NCBI RefSeq assembly: GCF_014202215.1
Contig: NZ_JACHGB010000002.1
Span: 1-64,000, forward strand
DNA length: 64,000 nucleotides
Direction: 5' to 3'
Source of the DNA: Quisquiliibacterium transsilvanicum
GTDB lineage: Bacteria > Pseudomonadota > Gammaproteobacteria > Burkholderiales > Burkholderiaceae_E
In this document: positions 7,218 to 15,458 of the stretch, piece by piece
How the letters are laid out: every line of letters starts with the position of its first letter
Numbering within the stretch: position 1 is the stretch's first letter
Notes under the pieces: generated by a model
What the model saw: only the letters and a program-made list of their open reading frames with translations
Told to the model about the DNA's origin: nothing
Databases searched by the model: none
Made by a program: the position numbers and the translations under genes

Positions 7218-8113
7218 GTTCGTTTCCTGCTTCTGAAGGCGGCGAACGCGGCCAGACCCGCGGCCAGCACGCCGGCCGTGCCGGGTGCGGAGATCGCGAT
7301 CGGGTCGGTCACCAGGTGTTCGGTGGGAACGGTCTGCCAGACGCCGTCCCCCTGTTTCCAGGCAAGGTTGACGACCCCCGCCTCGATCCGGTCGTAGGCG
7401 CCCAGCTCGAAGCGGTACAGGCCGGTGCCGAGCAGGAGGTCCTGGTCGAAGCCGAGCCGCTCCCGCGGGCTGAGGAAGTCCGAAGAGATCTCGAGCGGTG
7501 ACCCGTCGGCCCCCCAGATCCTGAGGAAGAAGCCGTCGTCGTAGAGCACGCCGAAGTTGTAGGCGCCGGGATCGGAGATCCTCAGGTAGCCGGTGAAATG
7601 CGCGGTCCAGTTGTTCTGCTGATCGTCGCTTCCCGTGAACGGCAGCGGATCGGCTGCGCCCCAGAGTGCAGCGCCATGCGGATCGGACGCGTACAGCGCG
7701 TCGCCCTGGTTGATCGTGGCGAGCACGCCGCTCCAGCTCTGCAGCGGCAGCGTCGAGCCGGGCGCGTTCACTGCCCGCCAGTCGGCCAGACCCCAGAGGC
7801 CCGTGCCCCAGCCACGCTCGCCGATCCGGGCGAAGCCGTCGCCGCCGGTGTTCGAGTAGGCGCCCGGCGCGCCGGACTCGGAGGGCTCCCTCCAGTGCAC
7901 CGAGGTGCCGGTCCAGGCGCCGTCGATCCTGTGGAACACGGCGTTCGCGCCGCTGCCGGCCGCGTACTGTCCGGCCAGCAGCGGGTCGAGCGCGATTGCC
8001 GCCTGGACCGGGGCGCCGGCCAGCACGCCGGCCGCGATGGCCAATGCGATGGCGGCGGCGCGCGCGCCTTGCGTCATGCTCGGGTTGACGGTGCTGGTGT
8101 CGATCTTGTTCAT
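7214..8113 (-). CDS. secreted PA14-like protein with PEP-CTERM-like C-terminal anchor
   Basis: First gene of the polysaccharide operon, 299 residues, with GAGGACAGG just before ATG 8113. Residues 15-38 form a signal peptide (AAAIALAIAAGVLAGAPVQA). Residues about 165-260 look like a PA14/GLEYA-type carbohydrate-binding beta-sandwich: GYLRISDPGAYNFGVLYDDG, then LLLGTGLYRFELGAYDR and VVNLAWKQGDG. The C-terminus is a short hydrophobic helix flanked by APGT and the basic tail RSRKRT, the layout of an exosortase sorting signal, but without the canonical PEP triplet. Overlap with pgaD suggests it works with the polymer, perhaps as a matrix-associated or surface protein (inference). It occupies the upstream position held by pgaA/pgaB in classical operons. 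Confidence 0.6.
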   Translation of the reverse strand: MNKIDTSTVNPSMTQGARAAAIALAIAAGVLAGAPVQAAIALDPLLAGQYAAGSGANAVFHRIDGAWTGTSVHWREPSESGAPGAYSNTGGDGFARIGERGWGTGLWGLADWRAVNAPGSTLPLQSWSGVLATINQGDALYASDPHGAALWGAADPLPFTGSDDQQNNWTAHFTGYLRISDPGAYNFGVLYDDGFFLRIWGADGSPLEISSDFLSPRERLGFDQDLLLGTGLYRFELGAYDRIEAGVVNLAWKQGDGVWQTVPTEHLVTDPIAISAPGTAGVLAAGLAAFAAFRSRKRT

Positions 8114-8225
8114 CCTGTCCTCGCCTGCCTGTGCACGGGGTTTCCGAGCATGGGAAGCTAGACGTTCGCGCCTGCGGGACAGAGGAACTTCTTCACCCGG
8201 GCGCGCTCCGAGTGTCGGCCGCGCG

Positions 8226-8239
8226 TGAGATTCTTCTCA
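8226..8239. promoter_or_regulatory. short palindrome upstream of the polysaccharide operon
   Basis: TGAGA-TTCT-TCTCA is a perfect 5-bp inverted repeat with a 4-base centre, about 113 bases upstream of the PA14-like gene start, in the 254-base gap after the sulfur operon. It could be an operator, but no family can be named and chance occurrence is possible. Confidence 0.25.
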
Positions 8240-8331
8240 GGGGGAGGCCGATGGGCGGCGAGCGTTGGCGGCCGACCGGCGCGAGAGGCGCGAGAGGCGA
8301 GGGCCGGGCGCAACGGCTGCGCCCGCACTCC

Positions 8332-8351
8332 GGGAGCCCGGTGCGGCTCCC
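8332..8351 (-). terminator. hairpin at the end of the cys operon
   Basis: GGGAGCC and GGCTCCC form a perfect 7-bp stem with a 6-base loop, 16 bases after the stop of the last gene of the sulfur operon. No T-run follows, so it is at best a weak intrinsic terminator or an RNA-end stabiliser. Confidence 0.35.
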
Positions 8352-8367
8352 TTCGATGCGGCGCCCT

Positions 8368-9144
8368 TCAGGCCACCGTCTTGACGGCGGCCACCACCAG
8401 TGCGCCGGCCAGCAGACGGCGCGAGACGAGGTCGGGCAGGCGCACCGACAGGCGCGCGCCGAGGATGATGCCGGGCACCGAACCGAGCAGCAGCTGCACC
8501 AGCAGCATCGGGTCGAGGTTGCCCGCCAGGGCATGGCCGGTTGCCGCGAGCGCGGTGAGCGGCACAGCGTATGCGATATCGGTGGCCGCCACCTCGCGCG
8601 CACTCAGTCGCGGATGGATCAGTGCGATGGCGACGCAGCCGATCGCGCCAGCCCCGATCGAAGAGAGCGCGACGAGCGCGCCGATCACTGCCGCCGCTGC
8701 GATGGTCATTGCCCTGCGGGCGGCCGGCGGCATCTCGCCGCCGAGGCTGAGCCGCCACTCGAGCAGGCGCTCGCGCCAGAGCAGCGCCACCACGGTGAGC
8801 GCCAGCGAGGCCGCGATTGCGATGCGCAGCAGCCGGCCGGAGGCCGCGGGGTCGACGCCGCCGAGCTTCAGCCAGAGCATCGCGAGCAGCGCGGCCGGCA
8901 GGCTGCCCATCAGCATGAGCCGGACCACCTCGCCGTCCACGCCTGCGTGGCGCATGTGGGCGCGCGTTCCCACCGCCTTGGTCAGCGCGGCGAACGCGAG
9001 GTCGGTGCCGACCGCGATCGCCGGGTTGATCCTGAAGATGCCTACCAGCGCGGGCGTCATCAGCGAGCCGCCGCCGACGCCGGTCATGCCGACGATCAGG
9101 CCGACTGCGAAGCCGGTGAGGCTGAGCGCTAGGGCGTGGTCCAT
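8368..9144 (-). CDS. TauE/SafE-family membrane transporter
   Basis: A 258-residue inner-membrane protein with about eight hydrophobic segments in two related halves. The family signature is visible near residues 14-32 (VGLIVGMTGVGGGSLMTPAL) and again in the second half (GALVALSSIGAGAIG). TauE/SafE proteins are proposed exporters of sulfite, sulfoacetate or other small anions. It begins 16 bases after cobA and ends the cys operon, so an export or balance role for sulfite or sulfate is a reasonable inference. Substrate is not proven by sequence. Confidence 0.82.
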   Translation of the reverse strand: MDHALALSLTGFAVGLIVGMTGVGGGSLMTPALVGIFRINPAIAVGTDLAFAALTKAVGTRAHMRHAGVDGEVVRLMLMGSLPAALLAMLWLKLGGVDPAASGRLLRIAIAASLALTVVALLWRERLLEWRLSLGGEMPPAARRAMTIAAAAVIGALVALSSIGAGAIGCVAIALIHPRLSAREVAATDIAYAVPLTALAATGHALAGNLDPMLLVQLLLGSVPGIILGARLSVRLPDLVSRRLLAGALVVAAVKTVA

Positions 9145-9160
9145 GGCGCCGGTCGATCGA

Positions 9161-10000
9161 TCAGGCCGCAGCCCGCACCGGCAGGCGTGAAGGCAGCGAG
9201 AGCAGGCTGTCCACGTCGGAATGACGCTGCGATGCGCCCTCCAGGTCGGCGTCGGCCGGCGCCTCGAGCAGCGCGCGGTACACCTCGCCCACCAGCAGCA
9301 GCGCGGGGCCGTCGCCGAGACCGGCGGCGGCCTGCGCGAGTCCGGAAAGGCGCGTCGCGTGCACGCGACGATTTGGCAGGGTTGCGTTCTCCACCAGCAC
9401 TACCGGCCGGTCGGCAGGAACACCCTGCGCGATCAGCCCTTGGGCGATCTCGGCGGCGCGTCTGCTGGCCATGTACAGCGCCACGGTGTCCGCCGCGGCC
9501 GCCGGACGAGCCCAGTCGTGCTCCGCCTCGCCCGGGCCCACCGCCGGAGTGATGAAGGTGACGCTGCGGCTCGCACCGCGCAGGGTCAGCGAGCGCGACA
9601 GGTCCGCCGCTGCGCCGAAGGCCGCGCTGATTCCCGGCACCACCTCGACGCGCACGCCTGCCGCCTCCAGCGCGTCGATCTCTTCCTGTGCGCGCCCGAA
9701 CAGCATCGGGTCGCCGCCTTTCAGTCGGACCACGGTGCGGTGGTGCAAGGCGGCGTCGATCAGCTGGCGGTTGATGAAGCGCTGCGCGGTTGACAGGCGC
9801 CCGCAGCGCTTGCCGACGGCAATCTTGCGCGCGCGCACCGCGAGCGCGAGCACTTCCGGATGCACCAGCGCGTCGTGGAAGACGATGTCGGCCTCGGCCA
9901 GCAGACGCGCTGCGCGCAGCGTCAGCAGATCCGGCGCGCCGGGTCCCGCGCCGACCAGGTGGACGACGCCTACGCCGCCGTTGGAGGGCGCCCGGCTCAT
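9161..10000 (-). CDS. cobA: uroporphyrinogen-III C-methyltransferase
   Basis: SAM-dependent enzyme making precorrin-2 from uroporphyrinogen III, the first step to siroheme, the cofactor of the sulfite reductase in this operon. The 279 residues contain the family hallmarks VGAGPGAPDLLTLRAARLL (17-35), RLKGGDPMLFGR (93-104) and PGISAAFGAAA. It is the stand-alone form: no dehydrogenase or ferrochelatase domain as in CysG. ATG 10000 overlaps the cysN stop (ATGA). The last 30 residues are less conserved in look. The oxidation and iron-insertion steps must be supplied elsewhere. Confidence 0.92.
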   Translation of the reverse strand: MSRAPSNGGVGVVHLVGAGPGAPDLLTLRAARLLAEADIVFHDALVHPEVLALAVRARKIAVGKRCGRLSTAQRFINRQLIDAALHHRTVVRLKGGDPMLFGRAQEEIDALEAAGVRVEVVPGISAAFGAAADLSRSLTLRGASRSVTFITPAVGPGEAEHDWARPAAAADTVALYMASRRAAEIAQGLIAQGVPADRPVVLVENATLPNRRVHATRLSGLAQAAAGLGDGPALLLVGEVYRALLEAPADADLEGASQRHSDVDSLLSLPSRLPVRAAA

Positions 10001-11328
10001 GCTGCGATCCTTCCGTCGTGCGGCACGCCCGCGCCAGCGTCCGCCGCCTGCGCCACCGTGCCGGCGGCGACCGTGTGGTTGTCGGTCTCGTCGATCAGGA
10101 TGAAGGCGCCGGTCACTCGGTTGTCCGCGTAGGCATCGACCGCGATCGGCTGCTGGGTGCGGATCCGCACCCGCGCGATGTCGTTCATCGCGAGCGGCCG
10201 GTCCGCAGCCGTGCGCTCCAGCGTGCGCACGTCGAGCCGCCAGTCCACCGACTCGACACGGGCGCGCACCGCGGTGCTTGCGCGCTTGAGCGTATAGACG
10301 CGACCCGCGGCCAGCGGCGCGGCGTCGAACCAGCAGAGGTCCGCCTCGATCTCGTTCGACAGCCGGGGCGGGGCGTCCGGGGACACGATCAGATCGCCGC
10401 GCGACAGGTCGATCTCGCGATCCAGGCGCAGCGTCACTGCGCGGTCCGGACCGGCCTCGCCGAGCGCGCCGTCGGCAGTGACGATCTCGGCGACGCGGGC
10501 GCGCGCGCCGGAGGGCAGGGCGAGCACTTCGGCGCCCGGCACCAGCCGCCCCGAGGCCACGGTGCCCTGATATCCGCGGAAGCTGCCGTCCGCCAGCTGC
10601 GCGCCGGGCTGGGCGTTGCCGAGCGCGACCCGGGTGACGCGCTGCACCGGGAAGCGCAGCGCCGCGGCGCGCGCTGCTGTGTCGTCATGGCGGGCCGGGG
10701 CGGTTTCCAGGTACTCCATCAGCGTCGGCCCTGTGTGCCAGGCGAGCAGTTCGCCGCGCTCGACCACCATGTCGCCGCGCAGCGCTGACATCGGGATGGC
10801 GCGCAGGTCGGCGAAGCCCAGCGGTGCGGCGAAGCGCTCGAACTCGTCTCGGATCGCCTCGAAGCGCGCGCGCTCGCCGCCCACCAGGTCCATCTTGTTG
10901 ACCGCCAGCACGATGCGCGGAACGCCCAGCCAGGCGGCCAGGCAGGCATGACGATGCGTTTGCGCCTGCAGCCCCTCGCGTGCGTCGACCAGCAGCACGG
11001 CGACGTCGGCGGTGCTCGCGGCAGTGACCATGTTGCGGGTGTATTGCTCGTGGCCGGGCGAATCGCCGATGATGAACTTGCGCGCCGGCGTGGCGAAGTA
11101 GCGGTAGGCGACGTCGATGGTGATGCCCTGCTCGCGCTCGGCCAGCAGCCCGTCGGTGAGCAGCGACAGGTCGATCTCGGTGAAGCCGCGCTTGCGCGAG
11201 GCCGCTTCGACCGCGCTCACCTGGTCGGCGAACAGCCCCTTGCTGTCGAAGAGCAGGCGCCCGATCAGCGTGGACTTGCCGTCGTCGACGCTGCCGGCGG
11301 TGATGAATCGCAGGAGTCCGGAGCTCAT
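9997..11328 (-). CDS. cysN: sulfate adenylyltransferase subunit 1 (GTPase)
   Basis: Regulatory GTPase that couples GTP hydrolysis to APS formation by CysD. At 443 residues it is a CysN without a fused CysC kinase, matching a pathway that reduces APS directly. The start MSSGLLRFITAGSVDDGKST carries the G1 P-loop GSVDDGKS; G3 is DSPGHEQYTRNM and G4 is NKMD. Translation-factor-like beta-barrel domains follow. ATG 11328 shares one base with the cysD stop (TGATG). A longer open frame upstream is the cysD gene read in another frame. Confidence 0.95.
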   Translation of the reverse strand: MSSGLLRFITAGSVDDGKSTLIGRLLFDSKGLFADQVSAVEAASRKRGFTEIDLSLLTDGLLAEREQGITIDVAYRYFATPARKFIIGDSPGHEQYTRNMVTAASTADVAVLLVDAREGLQAQTHRHACLAAWLGVPRIVLAVNKMDLVGGERARFEAIRDEFERFAAPLGFADLRAIPMSALRGDMVVERGELLAWHTGPTLMEYLETAPARHDDTAARAAALRFPVQRVTRVALGNAQPGAQLADGSFRGYQGTVASGRLVPGAEVLALPSGARARVAEIVTADGALGEAGPDRAVTLRLDREIDLSRGDLIVSPDAPPRLSNEIEADLCWFDAAPLAAGRVYTLKRASTAVRARVESVDWRLDVRTLERTAADRPLAMNDIARVRIRTQQPIAVDAYADNRVTGAFILIDETDNHTVAAGTVAQAADAGAGVPHDGRIAA

Positions 11329-12281
11329 CAGAAGTATCCCTCGCGCTTGCGCAGTTCCATCGCGGCCTCGTTCGCCTGGTCGTCCAGGCGGGTGGCGCCG
11401 CGTTCGGTGATGCGGGTGGATTCGGTCTCGCGAACGATGTCCTCGACGCTCGCGGCGTGCGAGGCCACTGGCGCGGTGCAGGTGATGTCGCCCACCGTCC
11501 GGAAGCGCACGCTGAGACGCTCGACGGCCTCGCCCGCGCGTGCCGGAGTGAGTCCGGTGATCGGCACCAGCGCCGCGCCGCGCCGCACCACTTCGCGCTC
11601 GTGAGCGAAATAGATCTCCGGCAGCGCGATGCCCTCGCGGCCGATGTACTGCCAAACGTCCAGCTCGGTCCAGTTCGAGATCGGGAACACGCGGATGTTT
11701 TCGCCGGGTCGCACGCGCCCGTTGTAGATCGACCAGAGCTCGGGGCGCTGGTTCTTCGGGTCCCACTGACCGAAGGAGTCGCGGAAGGAGAAGACCCGCT
11801 CCTTGGCGCGCGCCTTTTCCTCGTCGCGGCGGGCGCCGCCGATGCAGGCGTCGAAGCCGAACTCCGAGATCGCGTCTAGCAGCGTGACCGACTGGTGCGG
11901 ATTGCGCGGCTCGTCCGCATGCGTCAGCCGCACCCGTCCCGAGCGGATCGAGTCGCCCACCGAGCGCACCACCAGGCGCAGGCCGCGCTCCCGGGCGATG
12001 CGGTCGCGGAACTCGATCACTTCGGGGAAGTTGTGCTCGGTGTCCACGTGCAGCAGCGTGAACGGGATGCGCTCCGGGAAGAAGGCCTTCTCCGCCAGGC
12101 GCAGCACCACGGCCGAGTCCTTGCCGCCCGAGAAGAGCAGCGCCACGCTGCGGCATTCCGCAGCGATTTCTCGCAGGATGTGGATCGATTCCGCCTCGAG
12201 CGCGTCGAGGTGGGTCCAGCCGGCCGGCGCCTGTTGCGCCGGCTCGAGGAAGGCGTGTTCCGATGCACCCATGATCGTCAT
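11328..12281 (-). CDS. cysD: sulfate adenylyltransferase subunit 2
   Basis: Catalytic ATP-sulfurylase subunit: sulfate plus ATP gives adenylyl sulfate (APS). The 317 residues include the PP-loop SGGKDSAVVLRLAEKA near 50-65, HVDTEHNFPE, GARRDEEKARAKER and the C-terminal ITERGATRLDDQ, all typical of CysD. I chose ATG 12281, which overlaps the cysH stop (ATGA); ATG 12272 is a possible alternative. It pairs with CysN immediately downstream. Confidence 0.95.
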   Translation of the reverse strand: MTIMGASEHAFLEPAQQAPAGWTHLDALEAESIHILREIAAECRSVALLFSGGKDSAVVLRLAEKAFFPERIPFTLLHVDTEHNFPEVIEFRDRIARERGLRLVVRSVGDSIRSGRVRLTHADEPRNPHQSVTLLDAISEFGFDACIGGARRDEEKARAKERVFSFRDSFGQWDPKNQRPELWSIYNGRVRPGENIRVFPISNWTELDVWQYIGREGIALPEIYFAHEREVVRRGAALVPITGLTPARAGEAVERLSVRFRTVGDITCTAPVASHAASVEDIVRETESTRITERGATRLDDQANEAAMELRKREGYF

Positions 12282-13042
12282 TCCGTCGTGATCGACGCCG
12301 CGGAAACCGGCGCCGCTGCGTTCGTGTCCCTGGTCCCGGCGCTTCGCGCCAGTCGTCCGTCGGCCCCGATGTGCAGCCCGCATTCGCGCTGCATCGGCTG
12401 CTCCCACCACCAGCGTCCGGCACGCTCGTCCTCGCCGGGCGCCACCGCGCGGGTGCAGGGGGCGCAGCCGATGCTGGGGAAGCCCTGCGCGTGCAGGGCG
12501 TTCACCGGCACCTGCCGGGCCTCGACGTAGGCGGCGACATCTGCGGCGCTCCAGTCGGCCAGCGGGTTGAGCTTCATCAGGCCGTTGGCCTCGTCGCGCT
12601 CGAGGTTCGCGACGTCGCTGCGCGTTGGCGACTGCTCGCGGCGCAGCCCGGTGATCCAGAGCTGGCGTCCGCGCAGCGCGCGCGACAGCGGCTCCAGCTT
12701 GCGGATGCCGCAGCACTCCTTGCGCAGCGCGACGCTGTCGCGGAAGGCATTGATGCCATGCGCCGTCACCCAGGCTTCGAGGCGGGCAGCGTCCGGGAAC
12801 AGCACGCGCACCGGCGTGCGCGGGTAGCGCTCGCGCGCCCGGGCCATCAGCGCGTAGGTTTCCTCGTGCAGCCTGCCGGTGTCCAGAGTGAACGCGTCCA
12901 CCTCCAGGCCGAGCCGCTCGATCAGGTCGAGCAGCACCATGTCTTCTGCGCCGAAGCTGCTTGCAAAGGCCGCCGACGGGTAGGCGGCAAGCGCGTCGCG
13001 AAGCAGCGCGGTGGCCGCCGTGATCCTGTCCTCGATTGTCAT
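12278..13042 (-). CDS. cysH: adenylyl-sulfate reductase (assimilatory, 4Fe-4S type)
   Basis: Reduces APS to sulfite and AMP using thioredoxin. The 254-residue protein has the PP-loop-like SSFGAEDMVLLDL (28-40), then paired cysteines C110-C111 and C193-x2-C196, the four ligands of the [4Fe-4S] cluster that distinguish APS reductases from PAPS reductases. The catalytic Cys lies in RECGLH near residue 220. Absence of cysC from the operon agrees with direct APS use. Start ATG 13042 overlaps the DUF934 gene (ATGA). The 25 residues after ECGLH form an unconserved tail. Confidence 0.93.
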   Translation of the reverse strand: MTIEDRITAATALLRDALAAYPSAAFASSFGAEDMVLLDLIERLGLEVDAFTLDTGRLHEETYALMARARERYPRTPVRVLFPDAARLEAWVTAHGINAFRDSVALRKECCGIRKLEPLSRALRGRQLWITGLRREQSPTRSDVANLERDEANGLMKLNPLADWSAADVAAYVEARQVPVNALHAQGFPSIGCAPCTRAVAPGEDERAGRWWWEQPMQRECGLHIGADGRLARSAGTRDTNAAAPVSAASITTE

Positions 13043-13587
13043 TGGCTCGCCCCCTGCCAGCGCTGGCCGGTCGCTGCGTCGTGGCCGGCAGGTGCGGGAA
13101 TGCGTCGTGCGAACAGCGGGCCGCGATCCACCGCGGCCTGGTAGGGCTCGCTGAAGGTTCCGAAGTGTCGCAGCGCATCCTCGGCGGACTCGCCGTCGGC
13201 CAGCGCGAAGCTGTCGAAGCCGCAGCGGCTCATGTAGAAGAGCTGGTCGCGCAGCACATCGCCGACCGCGCGCAGCTCCCCCTTCCAGCCGAGGCGCTCG
13301 CGCAGCAGCCGCGCGATCGAATAGCCGCGGCCGTCGGTGAAGGCGGGGAAGGTGACGGCCACCAGCTCCAGTGCGTCGAGGTCGCCGGCGAGCGCAGCCG
13401 GGTCGTCGGCCGGGTCAAGCAGCACTCCCAGGCGACCGTGGTGGCGCGAGCGCAGCGCATCCGCCTGCGCCAGCCAGTCCTGCAGCGGCACCAGCAGCGC
13501 ATCGTCCGGCGATGCCTCTTCGGCGGGCCCTTCGAGCAGGCGCCAGTCGTCGGCGCGCACGCCGTGGCGGTCAATCAGCGTGGGCAT
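13039..13587 (-). CDS. DUF934 family protein
   Basis: A 182-residue soluble protein found between cysI and cysH in many beta- and gammaproteobacteria; its role in sulfite reduction is inferred from this context. Visible family features include LLVPLQDWL, VTFPAFTDGRGYSIARLLRER and VGDVLRDQLFYMSRCGFDSF near the C-terminal half. No catalytic residues are established. It overlaps cysI by 17 bases and cysH by 4, indicating translational coupling. The likely role is an accessory or electron-transfer partner for CysI, but this is not shown by sequence. Confidence 0.85.
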   Translation of the reverse strand: MPTLIDRHGVRADDWRLLEGPAEEASPDDALLVPLQDWLAQADALRSRHHGRLGVLLDPADDPAALAGDLDALELVAVTFPAFTDGRGYSIARLLRERLGWKGELRAVGDVLRDQLFYMSRCGFDSFALADGESAEDALRHFGTFSEPYQAAVDRGPLFARRIPAPAGHDAATGQRWQGASQ

Positions 13588-15232
13588 AGACTGCCTCCTT
13601 GAAGGGCTCGAGGCCGATCCTGGCCACCGTGTCGACGAAGCGCTCCGCGTCCGACTCGCGCACTTCGAGGTAGTGACCGATCAGGCGCTCCACGACGTCC
13701 GGGATCTCGTCGCGGGCGAAGGACGGCCCGATGATCCGGCCGATCGCGGCTTGCGGACCCTGCCGCCCCCCGATCGTCACCTGGTACCACTCCTCTCCGG
13801 CCTTGTCGACGCCGAGGATGCCGATGTGGCCGATGTGGTGATGGCCGCAGGCGTTGATGCAGCCCGAGATGTTCAGGTCGAGCTCGCCGATGTCGTGCAG
13901 GTAATCGAGGTCGTCGAAGCGCTCCTGGATCGCCTGCGCGACCGGAATCGACACTGCGTTGGCCAGCGAGCAGAAATCGCCACCGGGGCAGCTGACGATG
14001 TTGGTGAGCAGGCCCACGTTCGGCGTCGCCAGTCCGAGGGCGCGCAGCTCGCGCCACAGCTGCGGCAGCGCGCTGCGCTCGACGTCCGAGAACACCAGGT
14101 TCTGCTCGTGCGACACGCGCAGCTCGCCGAAGCTGTAGCGGTCGGCGAGCGCTGCGATCGCGTCCATCTGGTCGGCGCTCGCGTCGCCGGGCGGCTTGCC
14201 GGTCGGCTTGAGCGAAAGCGTGACTGCCGCGTAGCCCGGCACCCGGTGCGGATGCACGTTGCGCTGCGCCCAGCGGGCGAAGCCGGGCTCGTCCGGCGCA
14301 AGTGCCGCGAGCGGGCGCTCGTCGGCCTCCAGGCTGCGGTACGCGGGCCGCGTGAAGCGGGCGGAGATGCGGTCGATCTCCTCGACGGGCACGGTCGACG
14401 GGCCGCCAGCGAGCTGCGCCCACTCGGCCTCGACTTCGTCTCGAAAGCCCGCCGGAGTGCGGTCCTTGACCAGGATCTTGATTCGCGCCTTGTACTTGTT
14501 GTCGCGCCGGCCGTAGCGGTTGTAGACCCGCAGGACCGCCTCGAGGTAGGTGAGCAGGTGCTGCCAGGGCAGGAACTCGCGGATCACGTGCCCGACCATC
14601 GGCGTGCGCCCGAGGCCGCCGCCGACGACGACGCGAAAGCCGGCGGAACCGTCATCACCGCGCAGCGCGTAGACGCCGATGTCGTGCAGCAGGGTCGCGG
14701 CGCGGTCCGCCGGCGAGCCGCTGATCGCGATCTTGAACTTGCGCGGCAGGAAGGCGAACTCCGGGTGGAAGCTCGACCACTGGCGCATCAGCTCCGCCCA
14801 AATGAAGGGGTCGGCCACCTCGTCCGGGGCCACTCCTGCGAACTGGTCGGTGGTGATGTTGCGGATGCAGTTGCCGCTGGTCTGGATGGCGTGCATCTGC
14901 ACTTCGGCGAGCTGCGCGAGGATCTCCGGGACGTCCTCGAGCGCCGGCCAGTTGAGCTGCACGTTCTGCCGCGTGGTGAAGTGCGCATAGTCGCGGTCGT
15001 AGGTGCGCGCGATGTGCGCCAGGCGCCGCAGCTGGGCGCTGGAGAGCAGGCCGTAGGGAATGGCGATGCGCAGCATGTGCGCATGCTTCTGCATGTAGAG
15101 CCCGTTCTGCAGGCGCAGCGGCAGGAAGCGCGCCTCGTCGAGCTCGCCCGCCAGATGCCTGCGGACCTGGTCCCGGAACTGGGCCACGCGCTCGTCGACG
15201 AGGCGCTGATCGATGTGGTCGTAGAGATACAT
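13571..15232 (-). CDS. cysI: siroheme-dependent nitrite/sulfite reductase
   Basis: Hemoprotein that reduces sulfite to sulfide by six electrons. The 553 residues start MYLYDHIDQRLVDERVAQFR, the normal start in Burkholderiales; an upstream extension is rejected although the ribosome site at 15232 is weak. Siroheme/[4Fe-4S] cysteines are visible as CPGGDFC (CX5C) and CINAC (CX3C) followed by GHHHIGHIGILG. THLRN-type substrate motifs have the local form TSGNCIRN, and RxNVQLNW appears near residue 90. No cysJ flavoprotein is adjacent, so a ferredoxin-like donor is more likely than the CysJ system. First gene of the operon, divergent from cysB. Confidence 0.93.
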   Translation of the reverse strand: MYLYDHIDQRLVDERVAQFRDQVRRHLAGELDEARFLPLRLQNGLYMQKHAHMLRIAIPYGLLSSAQLRRLAHIARTYDRDYAHFTTRQNVQLNWPALEDVPEILAQLAEVQMHAIQTSGNCIRNITTDQFAGVAPDEVADPFIWAELMRQWSSFHPEFAFLPRKFKIAISGSPADRAATLLHDIGVYALRGDDGSAGFRVVVGGGLGRTPMVGHVIREFLPWQHLLTYLEAVLRVYNRYGRRDNKYKARIKILVKDRTPAGFRDEVEAEWAQLAGGPSTVPVEEIDRISARFTRPAYRSLEADERPLAALAPDEPGFARWAQRNVHPHRVPGYAAVTLSLKPTGKPPGDASADQMDAIAALADRYSFGELRVSHEQNLVFSDVERSALPQLWRELRALGLATPNVGLLTNIVSCPGGDFCSLANAVSIPVAQAIQERFDDLDYLHDIGELDLNISGCINACGHHHIGHIGILGVDKAGEEWYQVTIGGRQGPQAAIGRIIGPSFARDEIPDVVERLIGHYLEVRESDAERFVDTVARIGLEPFKEAVYAHAD

Positions 15233-15458
15233 GGGTGCTTGGCCGGCGGCGCGGTGGCGCTCTTCGTGAGGAGTGCCGATGGTGCAGGCCGGGCTCTGCG
15301 ATGGGAACGAGCGATTCGTCCGAAGCTCAGAACCTCCGGGCATATCGGCGGAACTGCGCGCGCGGCGGCGCGCCGGCTGATGAGCGCCCGGCCGTTATAT
15401 CGACAGGCGCCGTGCGCATTAGCTTGAGGGCGCAGCGCGCCGCGCCGACACTTGCGCG
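15233..15458. promoter_or_regulatory. divergent control region between cysI operon and cysB
   Basis: 226 bases separate the two starts, a layout in which CysB-type LysR regulators usually bind to activate the cys operon. An AT-rich TTATAT at 15395-15400 could be the cysB -10 box and, on the other strand, TATAAC a -10 for cysI. Exact operators cannot be set by eye. Confidence 0.4.
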
